Shown here: positions 24,007 through 34,531 of the stretch, one piece after another
Layout: every line of letters starts with the position of its first letter
How positions within the stretch are numbered: position 1 is the stretch's first letter
Source of the DNA: Stachybotrys elegans
Lineage: Eukaryota > Ascomycota > Sordariomycetes > Hypocreales > Stachybotryaceae
Length of the DNA: 64,000 bases
NCBI GenBank assembly: GCA_020746835.1
Contig: JAGPNK010000003.1
Span: forward strand, 2,356,001-2,420,000
Reading direction: 5' to 3'
Made by a program: the position numbers and the translations under genes
Notes under the pieces: model-generated
The model's input: the letters and a program-made list of their open reading frames with translations, nothing else
Told to the model about the DNA's origin: nothing
The model's database searches: none

Positions 24007-26955
24007 ATGCTGAGACATACAGCCTTGGCATTGTATCGCGGTCGGCTGCGCTGTCAAGTCTTGCCATCTTTCATTGTTCGTCCCCCAAACATTGAACCAA
24101 GGTCGAACCTGGCTGACCGAGAGCAGATAATCAGTCGCAACCTATCGCATTGGCAACCGCTCCGTGGGCATGATGGCGCCCAAACCGTCGACACGATATT
24201 CCATGATAGCGACGACTTGTCAAGATTACATGGCGAACGGACAATTGATGGCTCCAGACGCACTGCACCCGCAAAACGACCGAAAGGGCTCTGGATGACT
24301 ACTCTCCTCAACGAAGCCCCGAGCCCATCGGAGCTTTTGGAGGACTTTCTGAGAGGACAGCAAGGGAGAGAATATGAGCTGCTCAAGGAAGAAGTCGCCG
24401 CGATGCGAACCCAGAGACTACCGATCCTCTTGATGCAAATGTGGATGCGACAGGACCTTCAGCAACAATCCAATGAGATGCTGAAGAATCTGCTGCCCAA
24501 CGGGCGTGTGTGGCGCTACTTGATTTCTCTTGTTCTTCACAAGGGCTATACCATGGAGGAACTCGACTACTGTCTCTACGTACTACGAGGGAAGGACGAC
24601 AATGAACGATGCGAACGATTCCTACAGTATGGAAAGTCACTTCCAATATTCATCCTGAATCTTTTGCTCTCCTCCAAATCCAAACTATCGGACCCGGCAC
24701 TGCTCTCCGGCTTGTTAGACTATTGTGGTACATACTATGACGGAAAGAAGAGCTGGATGACGGGAGAAATCAAACCGATCCCCGGTGGACCCCGCGGCTC
24801 TTGCGGGAGATCTCACATGAATATGCTGAACATGTCGGACAGAAACTTCAGCCAGCTCATCGACCGCTGCGCAGAGCATTGCTTTCGCATCGAACCGCGA
24901 CTGATTGTCAAAGTCGCCGATGTCGCTGCGCAATACATTCGCAATATGGGGGCTTCGGATGGTGCAGGCGGCATATGGCAGCAGCAATGCCTCCTGATCA
25001 ACGCCATCATGGAAAAATTAACGCCGCACGGTCATATAGGAGCACTTCCGGTGCAGTCCCCGCATGAGTACTTGTGGGAGGCTCAAAAGAAGCTGTTGAC
25101 CCTCTCCTCGTCCCTCGAAAAGACTTTACTACTGGATAATCGCGGTTTTCGAGCTGTGCGGAGAGTCTTGGCTGGCATGCCCAAGAACTCGGCCGAGGTG
25201 GTGACTGCCTCTTTGCAAGCGCCTCACTGGCCCCCGTACATCCAAGCAAGCCATGGCATGGATGAGATGAGGGAAATCGAGGAGGGTTGGAGCAGGACGG
25301 TGACCGTGGGTACGATTATGCAGGAAGCTGGTTACCACAAGCTGGCCACAGACGAGCCACTCGATATCCTTACAGGTACTACGCCGGACGGAACGCCCAC
25401 GATACAGCAACGGATATCTGTCGGCAGAAGTCGGAGCATCAGCCAATGCGAAGCCGCGATCCGCGCGACAAGGAACGCACGGGAGGCCTGGGGTGTCTTT
25501 CGCCATGCTTCTGCGACACCGGGGGCTGTTGGGTCAGCAGAGTATGCGGCCATGTTAGAAAAGCTGGTTATGAAAAGTGCTGCTTTCCAAACCCGCGATC
25601 TGCAGCCCGGCGACAAGAGCCTGAACTTTGACACGGAGAACGAGGCCAACTTATCGGAGCTGGAGAGGGCGCGCCTGGAGCCGCCAAGCGTTGCGGAACT
25701 CTATCGGCGGATGAAACAAGAGGGCATAACCCCCAATCGACAATGCCTTCAGATTCTCGTGGAAAATGCCGACTCCCTGGATGCGGCCGACGAGTATTTA
25801 CAAGAGAGCGCCGAACTGACATCCGACCCAGTTGTCCTATGTTTGCAGTCCGAGAGCCCGGACCCGGCTGTATTGAGAGATGTTCCCATAAAGCTGCTCA
25901 AAGCCTACATTGGCCTTTGCTTCTCGACAGGGCGGGTCAGCACAGAGGCAACGAGGCGGCGCTGGAAGCGAGTCTTTCGACTAATAAGCAGGCGAATGGA
26001 GACTGCAGATACTCGCCTTCATCCGGTCCTCTTACATCCCCTGCTAAAAGAGCTTTCCCAGCATTACAATGGCCTTGCTGTTACCCAGAGAGAGCAGCTA
26101 GCTATGTGGTGTTGGGCCGCACGACAACTCGAACAGAAAAACCAAGTCCAACTCTCGCAGTTCATTCAACTCTGCAAGACTATGCGAAAGATGTCGCAGC
26201 GGGCGATAGATGACTCCTTCAAGGATGCAAATCTCGAGGAATCGTTACTGCCCAAGAGCGAGTTCAGGAGGAACATGAGAAATTTGCATTCTTTGTATAA
26301 TAGGGTCTCGGGCAATGCGCCTTCGAGCCAGCATATACTCGACATGGCAGACCTGAGCTGGATGTTCGCAGATGAGTTCTCATGGAGAAGACAGGATGTT
26401 GCGTGGCCTTCGTTCGGAGACGCGGCAGACATCTTGGCACGAATGTGCAAGAAGCTCATTAGCCAGGAAAAAGCAACCCAGAAGCTTCTCACGCAGCACG
26501 AGATTGGGTCTGAAAGGATGAAGTGCCGCAGAGACCCTGTTCTGCCGGAGCATGGCAGAGAGTATATGCTGGCTCTCGCCGTTCTTGGGGAGTTTGAGGA
26601 GATGGCGTCGTTTCTACGATGGAATCTTGGGGAATGGAACAAACCAGACTTGAAGGAAACGCTGGAGAGCTGGTCATCGTCCGAGGCCGACTGTGATATA
26701 GGCGAGCTGCTCTGTATATTCCGGATCTTTGCAGAGCCCCATGTGGAGCCGGCGACGACGCAAGGCCTCCAAGCTGTCACAGCTCGCTTGGGCCTCAGTT
26801 GGCCAGACGAGCTGTACGTGGAGCAGCATGCCCAGCTGTACAACGAACGGTTCACCGTGAGAGTGTCTCGACTCTTCAGTTCACGTCGGGCTTACCAGGA
26901 AAGAAATGCACACAGAGAAGGAGGAAGGCCGAGTCATCAGCGACGGCAGGGGTGA
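24007..26955 (+). CDS. Conserved-looking large protein of unknown function, probably mitochondrial
   Basis: A single uninterrupted frame encodes 982 residues. I do not recognise the family with certainty. The N-terminus (MLRHTALALYRGRLRCQVL) is basic and lacks acidic residues, which suits a mitochondrial presequence. The rest is mostly alpha-helical in composition, with repeated short helical units of the kind seen in PPR or other helical-repeat proteins, for example around FILNLLLSSKSKLSDPALLSGLLDYC and SVAELYRRMKQEGITPNRQCLQILVENAD. The latter strongly resembles one PPR motif (YRRMKQEGITPN). The C-terminus is basic (HREGGRPSHQRRQG). By analogy with fungal PPR proteins it could act on mitochondrial RNA, but that is inference. 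The gene stands alone between prefoldin and the mucin-like gene. Confidence 0.75.
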   Translation: MLRHTALALYRGRLRCQVLPSFIVRPPNIEPRSNLADREQIISRNLSHWQPLRGHDGAQTVDTIFHDSDDLSRLHGERTIDGSRRTAPAKRPKGLWMTTLLNEAPSPSELLEDFLRGQQGREYELLKEEVAAMRTQRLPILLMQMWMRQDLQQQSNEMLKNLLPNGRVWRYLISLVLHKGYTMEELDYCLYVLRGKDDNERCERFLQYGKSLPIFILNLLLSSKSKLSDPALLSGLLDYCGTYYDGKKSWMTGEIKPIPGGPRGSCGRSHMNMLNMSDRNFSQLIDRCAEHCFRIEPRLIVKVADVAAQYIRNMGASDGAGGIWQQQCLLINAIMEKLTPHGHIGALPVQSPHEYLWEAQKKLLTLSSSLEKTLLLDNRGFRAVRRVLAGMPKNSAEVVTASLQAPHWPPYIQASHGMDEMREIEEGWSRTVTVGTIMQEAGYHKLATDEPLDILTGTTPDGTPTIQQRISVGRSRSISQCEAAIRATRNAREAWGVFRHASATPGAVGSAEYAAMLEKLVMKSAAFQTRDLQPGDKSLNFDTENEANLSELERARLEPPSVAELYRRMKQEGITPNRQCLQILVENADSLDAADEYLQESAELTSDPVVLCLQSESPDPAVLRDVPIKLLKAYIGLCFSTGRVSTEATRRRWKRVFRLISRRMETADTRLHPVLLHPLLKELSQHYNGLAVTQREQLAMWCWAARQLEQKNQVQLSQFIQLCKTMRKMSQRAIDDSFKDANLEESLLPKSEFRRNMRNLHSLYNRVSGNAPSSQHILDMADLSWMFADEFSWRRQDVAWPSFGDAADILARMCKKLISQEKATQKLLTQHEIGSERMKCRRDPVLPEHGREYMLALAVLGEFEEMASFLRWNLGEWNKPDLKETLESWSSSEADCDIGELLCIFRIFAEPHVEPATTQGLQAVTARLGLSWPDELYVEQHAQLYNERFTVRVSRLFSSRRAYQERNAHREGGRPSHQRRQG

Positions 26956-28883
26956 ACCCCGTTGGTGGCTGGATACAGCGAGATGGCGGTTAGCGAGCAC
27001 AAGGAGCCGCTCCACGCGGCTTCGGTTAAACGCTGAACTGCGACTGTTTCAGGGCTGGTCTACCTCGAAAGAGGAGTCAGGCCGAGACTCGAGCCTTGCG
27101 GCTTGGAAGGGTTGCGTCACCCTGTCAAGCCTGGGAGGAGGAAGAGGTGTACCAGCACTTGATGGAAACCCTGGGCTGGCTTCTAACACGAGCGCCAAGT
27201 CGACGCCGAGTGGTTGGCGCGACTGCAGTTGGTATCTGGACACCGAAGCCGACCAGCGGGAACGAGTCGATTGGTTGTACGATGGGGTGTATATATAACG
27301 TGTCACGATCATGTATACTAGGTAGACAAGGATATCTCTGGGCCAAAGGTGTACAGGTATATAGCCATAGAGGTATAGAGGACAAATAACAATGACTCAA
27401 GGAAAGGAAGCCATGTAACTTCGTATCTCCGGATCAATACACGCTCAGAACTCGCTGGGCCACTCGAGACGGTTAGGGCGGGCGTACGAAGCGGCCTGTT
27501 GCAGGACGTGTGGACAGCCAATGAGGGAGCAGAAGTAGATGCTTGGCAAAGGGACAGAAATACGGGCGTGAGAGGGACTGGCCGGGGCTGGCCTGATGGC
27601 GGCGGCGGTGGTGGTGATATGAATGAGGTAGTGTTTCACATTGCTTCTGGCGGTTTGGAAACGAGATGCAAGAAAGCAAGTAGTCAAAGAAGGCAGCAGC
27701 AGCAGGCAAGACACCCTGTGCAAACCAGATGTTGCGTGACTGACTGTCGAAGGTGGACTGAGCCCGTATCTATACTGCTATATACTGACTCACCTATGGT
27801 AGGTGGGTGATGGTGGAAGTGGCATGTTTTGGCGTTGGACATGGACATGGACATGGTTGGTTGAAAATGGACGGTCGAAAGAGGGAACTAGAAAAATGGA
27901 GACCCGGCAGCAGATCTCGGCGGTGCGACGCCAACGATTGGCTGTCGCAGCGCGGGAGCGGCCCTTGTGCCCTTGCAGGGCTCCTCTACAGGGGGGGCTC
28001 CCTGCCCAATGGGAGCGCAGCCGCGCGCATCGACCGGGCGCCAATGGAAACAACGGGCTCGGTTGGATGCCAGGCGACGATGGTCTCTTTTTTTCCTTTC
28101 GATGGGCCGCACTCTTAATTTAACCCATACCAGAGGCCCTGGGGGGAGTCAGTATGCGCGCGTGTGTGTGTGCGAAGCTTGGTGTCTGCTTCTTTCGTTC
28201 ATTTCAAATTTCGTATACGTACTTTTTTTTCTTTCTTTCTTCTTCTTTTTGCTGGGTAAAGTGACCGGGGTTCCCAATCGACGGGCTCGTCTCGTCCTAT
28301 AGATTTGCCATGACCTCTCCTCTTCTTGACTCTTGTTCCCCTTCTTCTCTCTTTCTCCCTGCTATCATACATCAGTACATCGCTTCGCATCGTATCACTC
28401 TTATCGGCTCTCTCGCTCTCTTTTTTTCCTTTTCCCTTTTTCTTTTCCTTCTCTCTTTCTTTTGTGCTGTTCGCTGATCTGCATTTTCTTTCTTTCCTCA
28501 TCTCTTTTCTTTCATTCACATACACCCTCTCTCTGACTATCCCCCTCTGTCGTTTCTTCTCTCCCATTCAAGTAATAATCTGTGCCGGTCACCTCATTCC
28601 CTTGTGCTTGCTTGTTTGTTCACTGTTCTCTGGAACTGTCCTTCACTCTTCTTCGACGAGTTCTGATCTCTCTGTCTTTCTTTGTTGGGCATTCATTGCG
28701 TCGATACAATCACTGCCATCATCAAAGTCTCCTACCATCACCTGGATCTTCATCCTTCTTCCCAACACTTTTATTTTTTACCACAAATCTTTTTTTTTCT
28801 GACAAGACTATCACTCTGTCGATCTTTTCCATACTTTCTTGCGACTCCAAACTATTACATATCAAGATACCTCACCTCGAGAC
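26956..28883. other. Long upstream region of the mucin-like gene
   Basis: About 1.9 kb. A TGGACA hexamer repeat lies at about 27835-27857. CCAAT-type boxes occur in both orientations at about 27935-28045. From about 28200 to 28880 the plus strand is strongly C/T-rich, probably promoter and long 5' leader. Open frames within it are low-complexity and not convincing. Confidence 0.5.
27930..28048 (+). promoter_or_regulatory. CCAAT-box-containing GC-rich promoter patch
   Basis: Contains ATTGG at about 27938, CCCAATGG at about 28005-28012 and GCCAATGG at about 28040. A 6-bp inverted repeat, GCTCCC (27997-28002) and GGGAGC (28011-28016), flanks the central box. CCAAT is the site of the fungal Hap/CBF complex. 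The link to the gene starting at 28884 is an inference. Confidence 0.35.
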
Positions 28884-31214
28884 ATGCGTGTCCGAGCTGT
28901 TCTCCTCGGCCTCCTGACTGCCCAGCTTGTGCAGGCTGGTCCTCTCCACAGGCGTGGCAGAATGTGAGTTTTACTGATGCTGTAGATGGCATCTTCCCTT
29001 ACTGACATCTACATCAGAATCAGGCGAGCCGAGCCGTCTTTCGACATCTCAGATTCCACCTCCACCTCAGCCGCTCAGGATGCAAAGTACTTGCTTGCAA
29101 TACCTCCCAAATATTCCAACCGCTCGCTAACCGGCTTCTAGACTCACCAGCGACCCCGTCCCTGATCCTGCAGAGACGCCGCGACCCATCTTCGAGACCT
29201 TGACGGGCTCGACCATCAGCATCCCTGAGTCTCTGCTCCCCGGAAATGAGGCCGACGTTGCAACTTCCTCGTCCTTCTCCCTCCCCGAGTCTCTTGTTGT
29301 CATTCCTATTGAGGACACAACCACCTCAGAACTGCCAACAACCTCGGAACTGCCAACAACCTCGGAGCTGCTAACCACCTCGGAGTTGCCAACAACCTCT
29401 GAGTTGCCAACAACTTCGGAGCTGCCAACCACCACCACTCCCGCTGATACAGCTCCCCTCACCTCCGCCACGTCAACCGAACTTCCCGTCGAGACATCCC
29501 CGGCGGACGAGACGCTGGTGACCTCGGCCTCATCTACGCCTCTGGATACCGCAACCACGCCCGTTGAGACCTCAGTCCTAGAGACCTCGTCACTGGAGTC
29601 CGAAACCACAACGGCTGTTGAGACGACTGCACTCACCACTACCTCTGATACTCCCGTGGCCTCGCCGACGACTTCTCTCTCGGAGTCTAGTCTGTCGACC
29701 CCCATCTTCGTCACTTCGTCTGCGTCTGTCAGCACCGACATCCCTCAGCAGACGTCTTCCTCCGACGTGCTGAGCTCTACCATTGCTGAGACTCCTGTGG
29801 AATCGGAGCTGCCCACGACGTCGTCTACTGTCCGAGTCATCACGACGTCCATCGTCCCGGTTCCCCCAGCGTCTCCCACGACAGTAACAACTTCCTCGGT
29901 GCCAGTTTTGCCTTCACCGGAGGAGCCTGTGGCGTCTTCATCGAGTGCTGTGAGCACGTCCTCGATTCCTGAACTGCCTCCGGTGGTTGAGCCAGTGCCG
30001 CTCCCGACAAGCATTATCACCGCTTCCTCGGTCCCTACCCTCCCTCCCGTCGAGGAACCACTGCCCACTCCATCAAGCTCGGCCATCGAATCGTCACCCC
30101 AGCAGTCCCCGCCACCAAACACTCCACGAACCACCTTGACGCCTGTCGTTCCGGAACCCGCTCCCACGACCCCCAGCCCTCAACCGCCCGCTCCCACCAC
30201 ATCCTCCGTGACCGTGACAGTCGAGCCCACAGGCACACCAGCCAACGATGTGCCCGTCGTCGAGTCTGGCATCCCTACCGCAACCACAACCGTCCCCGCA
30301 CAGGTCTATGAGACCAACCTCGCTCAGGCCCGCCGCCTCAACGATGTCTTCTCCTCCCTGACCCCAGAGACGGCCTGCTCCGCCGGCCAGGGCGCCTGTA
30401 TCCAGGGCAGCGTCGCGACCTGCGGCCCCTCCGGCGCTTTTCAGCTCACACCATGCCCGGTCCAGGGCGAGAGGTGCTTTGTTCTTCCTCTGAACAATGT
30501 CGAAGGTGTGCTCGTTGGCTGTGCTGATGTTGGTCGTGCCGAGGCCATTCTGGGCACCACGGGGGGTGGTGAGGATCTTCCACCACCTCCAGCCCAGCCC
30601 ATCGAGACGCCCACTGAGACGCCCATCGAGACGCCCATCGAGACGCCCATCGAGACACCCATCGAGACACCCATCGAGAGCCCTGAGCCCCAGCCCCCTG
30701 TGCCCATCGTCACGCTGACAACCATTGTAACCATCACCGATGAGCCTGTGCAGCCAACGTCGATTGAGACTCCTCCTGTCCCCGCCCCGGTTACGACGAC
30801 GTCTGTGGTCGTCCCGCCATCCTCTTCTGCCCCCCGCCTCCTCCTCCTCCGCCTCCGCCACCTCCTCCACCTCCCGCACCTCCTGCCCCTGAACCTACCA
30901 CCTTCACCCGCTCAATCATCAACCCCGGCGCTCCTGCGAGCCCCAGCACGCAGGAGGAGGAGGTCCCTACCATCACCACCACTTCTGAGTACTTCCCCAC
31001 GACGCTTGAGGTCATCCCCATCGAGGATCCAACAGACGTGCCTGCACCCCTGCCCACTGCCGCCGACCGCGAGGGATCGGAGGAGGACCAGGGCGCCGCG
31101 TCGACCGTGACAAACATCCTCGCTGGCACACCGACGCTCTCTATGTACTTTACCGTCACGCTTACCAAGACGCGCATAGAGCGGGAGACGGTTACGCTGA
31201 TAATCAGAGAGTAG
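28884..31214 (+). CDS. Secreted Ser/Thr/Pro-rich mucin-like protein with CBM19-like module (frame break near 30830)
   Basis: Exons 28884-28963, 29018-29086 and 29142 onward encode a signal peptide (MRVRAVLLGLLTAQLVQA), a dibasic HRRGR, and then a very long Ser/Thr/Pro-rich region. This includes six near-perfect TSELPT hexapeptides (29323-29430) and later TPIE tetrapeptides (about 30601-30680). Between them, about residues 458-520, is a cysteine module (ACSAGQGAC, VATC, TPCP, RCFVLPL) like the chitin-binding CBM19 family. The frame remains open to 31110, but after about 30836 it turns into an Arg/Leu/Pro-rich, non-matching sequence. The +1 shifted frame carries on with a proline tract, acidic Thr-rich sequence and a plausible end at 31214 (TVTLIIRE). 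Either an unrecognised intron or a one-base change in the C6 run at 30830-30835 explains this. No GPI-anchor tail is seen. It is probably a cell-wall or secreted glycoprotein. Confidence 0.7.
28964..29017 (+). other. Mucin-like gene intron 1
   Basis: 54 bp, donor GTGAGT, branch TACTGAC, acceptor ATCAG. Confidence 0.8.
29087..29141 (+). other. Mucin-like gene intron 2
   Basis: 55 bp, donor GTACTT, branch GCTAAC, acceptor TCTAG. Confidence 0.8.
29323..29430 (+). repeat. 18-bp coding minisatellite (TSELPT hexapeptide, six copies)
   Basis: Six tandem 18-bp units encode variants of TSELPT with synonymous changes (GAACTG, GAGCTG, GAGTTG). One copy has CTA in place of CCA, giving Leu for Pro. Confidence 0.85.
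30601..30684 (+). repeat. 12-bp coding minisatellite (ETPI/TPIE tetrapeptide)
   Basis: About seven tandem 12-bp units of the type ATCGAGACGCCC. Early units are identical at the base level and later ones carry ACACCC. Confidence 0.85.
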
Positions 31215-31547
31215 CAGCATTCTTGACCCGAGCGGTCTGCTTCCTTTTGTTTTGGCATCATTATTGCTTTCTACTACATGTTCGTTGGGAGGATATTTTA
31301 CTTGCACACTTAATAGGGATCTAAAATGGGGCTGGAGTTGTTTGTACTTAGCATAGTAAATATCAGGTTCTCCTGTATTGTATTCCAATCGGCCTTTCTC
31401 ATGCTTGATGAATCGTAGTATTCTCTATATCGTGGAGCAGAATACGATCCTTGCATTCCCCATTGTGAGGTGCAGGGTCTTTTCATGCCCTTCTAGATCT
31501 ATGTCTCCAAGTCTCCTTAATTTTTGGGCTGAAGTATTGCGTCGAAG
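31215..31547. other. Convergent intergenic region
   Basis: 3' ends of the mucin-like gene and cog3. Nothing else seen. Confidence 0.5.
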
Positions 31548-34095
31548 CTAATACTGTCTGACGCCCTTTTCGCCATCCTTGGCCTGAGTCTGTGCTTGGG
31601 CGTTCAGCTGGATCGCCTCCTTCAGCTTCATAATGACTTCCGGCTGGTTGCTGAATGCAGTCTGGAGCATGGTCTCCAGCTCAGCTTCCATTTTGGCAAT
31701 GGGCTTAACGCCAACCTTCCTCGCTTGAGAGTCGTTCATAAGGGTAGCCCACCGCTTGGTGAAGCCGTAGATGGACTGGCGGAGGAGCTCGTCCAGCTGC
31801 TCGTTCATGTCCTCGACGGTCAAGGTCTTGGCTGTTACAGAAGGGGCGCCTCGGGACCAGAGCGAGCCGCCGATTGCCCCAATGCCTCCCACACCACCAA
31901 TCATGCTAGTAAAGAAGCCGACCCAGTTCTGGGGGCTCAGTGTATCCCAAATCTGCCCAAAGTGCTGCATAGACTGGGCGTGGCTCTTGATATCTCCTAT
32001 TTCGAGGGACAGCAACTCGTTCTTGATGATGAGTAGATTCTTTATCATAAATAGGTCCGGATCCGTGTTGGTTTTGAGCGACTTGATTCGTGCCTCCGCT
32101 TTCTGGAGGACCTGGATCGTCTCCCGCACAATCTTGAACACAACAGGGCTGTTCCTAGACTATCAATCTGTCAGTACATGGACTATTGCTGGTAACTGGA
32201 CGTCTACTCACAGATCTCTCTTTTGGCATAGAATGATCGAACATGACCAGCAACTCCGTTGCACGCTTCACTAGAGGAAACGCGTTGGAAGACGACACAC
32301 CTCCCACGACAGGACCAATCTGCAAGGACGCATCTTGCACCGGTGCCTTGGAAATGGATTTTGCCACCTCGGCCTCGAAAGCATTGTCAGTAAAGGGCCA
32401 CAGGTGATGCGCAAGGAGGACCGCAGTGTATTCTCGGCACTTGCGGTAGAATGGTGACTCATCGTCCTCGCTATCTGCAATGGAATATTCGTTGGCGAGC
32501 CACCCGACCACGGTGCAAATGGCCTGCAAAGAAGCAGCCTGCAGCACAGATTGCAAGGCGGTAGCAAGAGGCGCTAGATTCGCCGGCTGAGGCATCGTCG
32601 TGCTGATATTCTTGATCTTGACATAGGCCGAGTCGGGCGAGTTGCTCCACGTTGCCTCCATGTTAAATACTTTGACGAAAATATCCTCCTCGTTAAACAA
32701 TCGTTCAAAAGAGTGCTTGATGAAGTTTCTAGATGCCGTTTCTGGCGACAGACTCTTGCTTTCCTTTTGGTACTCGGCCAGATCGCTCTGTGTCAGGGGC
32801 TTAAGATCCCGATCTCTCGTGGTCAAATATGTGTGAAACATGTTGGTGGCCGACTCGGCGTAGGTAGGCGTGCTATGGGTAGCATCCACCGGTCTACCGA
32901 ATTGGTCCCAGACACGTCGAATGACAGCCTGGATATTGGGAAGCAGGGAATGGGTATCCATGAGCATTTCTTCGAATCTTCCGTAGGCAAGTGCGTGCCG
33001 CGCAGACTCGGAGTTGGTGGCAGCAATCTGCCGTGAAATCTCGGAGGAGATCTTCTCCAGACGATTGGTGAAACCATGGTCCAGTAAATGCATGGCCTTG
33101 ACGAGCAGGGCGTTGTAGCGTGCCAGATATGAATCACGGTCGCGGTATGTTTCCTATATGAATTAGTATAGAACGGGCAGTCAGGAGGGCAGGAGATGTT
33201 ACATGGCTATTCATGAAGCCGATACAGGCGTCTATGTTGTCAACCATCTCGCCGAAGGGATCGGCATCCACAAGATGGCTGGCTCCAGGAGCATTGAGTC
33301 TCCTGGTAACGGTGTCGAGATACTCGTAGTAGTGAAGATCAGTGCCAACATCGTCGGCCAGCTTCTCCAGCCTCTTTTGCTCGGCGAGAAGGTCCTCGCA
33401 ATGGGCCTGGAAGCTGGATGTCTGCACCTCGACAGACTGGAACGAGTTGGAGAGCGTGGTGAGCAGCTTGAGCGTAGTGTTGGCGTCCTCTATCAATCCA
33501 TCGAGGTGTCGCTCAGTGAGGGTCAGCTGGTCGCTGTAGAGTCTGTCCCATCATTAGCATCCAGCCCTCCTAGAGCTATAGGTGATGGAGCGTACAGGTA
33601 TTCTTGTTGGCTGGTCTCGAGCAGCGTCTCGCCATAGGAGTCGAATACGGCAATGGGGTCATCTCTAACGGGATCCCGGGTCGGCTCGTCGACGGGCAGC
33701 ATCAAAGCCTCCCAAGTCCTGTCCCTCCTGGCAGTCTTCTTCCTGTACTTCTTGTCTGTATCCTTTGCGAGCTGGGCTTTGGCGACGTGGTAGAAGTCGG
33801 AGTAGGAGGCAGCGCGACGGATGATGGCGGGCTCTGGGGGTGTATTCGTATCCTCAATCTCCTCGAAAACATTCTCTAACGGCTCCGGCTCCTCGACGAC
33901 CTTGCCGGTTCCCTGGACTGCTGGTGAGCTATGAGGCCGACGTCAAGAAACCCCCACGGCGGGGGGGAGAAAGGGCGGTCGACGAACATTGGGCTGCTGG
34001 AGCAGAGATTCCTTGCGCCGATGACCATGACCAGATGCTCCCGAGGGGCCTCTGGTGGCCTCTGGCACGATGCTGTACCATGCATCCTCGTACAT
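31548..34095 (-). CDS. cog3: Conserved oligomeric Golgi complex subunit 3 (Cog3/Sec34)
   Basis: Five exons, 34095-33984, 33920-33596, 33542-33203, 33153-32212 and 32159-31548, give 776 residues, close to the ~800 usual for Cog3. The COG complex is a Golgi tether for retrograde vesicles. Matching segments are the N-terminal MYEDAWYSIVPEAT with GHRRKESLLQQPN, the Sec34 core with LTERHLDGLIEDANTTLKLL and FQAHCEDLLAEQKRLEKLADDVG, and a helical C-terminus with VVFKIVRETIQVLQKAEARIK. Introns 2-4 have clear signals (donors GTACGC, GTAACA, GTGAGT). Intron 1 has a weak donor GTCGAC and two equally possible acceptors, so the residues next to that joint are uncertain. It is divergent from fmp25, with 436 bp between the two starts. 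Confidence 0.88.
32160..32211 (-). other. cog3 intron 4
   Basis: 52 bp, donor GTGAGT, branch-like ACTGACA, acceptor GATAG. This acceptor, not the TCTAG four bases on, keeps the frame. Confidence 0.78.
33154..33202 (-). other. cog3 intron 3
   Basis: 49 bp, donor GTAACA, branch-like ACTAATT, acceptor TATAG. Confidence 0.8.
33543..33595 (-). other. cog3 intron 2
   Basis: 53 bp, donor GTACGC, branch-like GCTAATG, acceptor GACAG. Confidence 0.75.
33921..33983 (-). other. cog3 intron 1 (weak donor)
   Basis: 63 bp, donor GTCGAC, acceptor CACCAG. A second CAG three bases downstream is in the same phase. This is the only phase-compatible donor I could find before the in-frame stop. Confidence 0.55.
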
Positions 34096-34531
34096 GGTGG
34101 GCGGGAGGCTGTTTGGCCGGGCTTGTCAGAGCCCCTACCTTAACTTAGCCTTTGGGCGATGCCGATGCCACGGAGCCACAACGGCTCAATCGCCAGCCCG
34201 GCACCGATAAACGCAAGTTACAGGGCTCTTGCATACCAGCCAGTGGAGATGCTGGAGCTCGTTAGTGCAGAGGCCACTATCGATAGCACTACTTCCTCTA
34301 AACTGGAGCTGCTCGTGGGACTGAGTTGAGCAAGGCGGGGCTCCACCACTTGCTGTCCAATGGCCTTGCAGGGAGGTGCGCTTACATTTTTCTTCTGATG
34401 AGCTTAGTTATTCGGATGACCTCACCACGGCTATTGGAGAGGCAGCAGTGAAGCTGTCTTTGTTTTGTTTGTCGTCAAACATCGTCAATCTAAAGGTGCC
34501 TGTGACATTACAGCCGCACTCAACAGATATC
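34096..34531. other. Divergent promoter between cog3 and fmp25
   Basis: 436 bp between two start codons. No further feature recognised. Confidence 0.5.

Noticed and set aside
28326..28802. 158-codon Ser/Leu/Phe-rich open frame upstream of the mucin-like gene
   Set aside because: It is a translation of a C/T-rich leader; no start context, domain or splice partner.
30836..31110. Arg/Leu/Pro-rich end of the longest frame in the mucin-like gene
   Set aside because: Composition changes abruptly at the C6 run and the other frame gives a sequence consistent with the protein, so this end is probably not translated.
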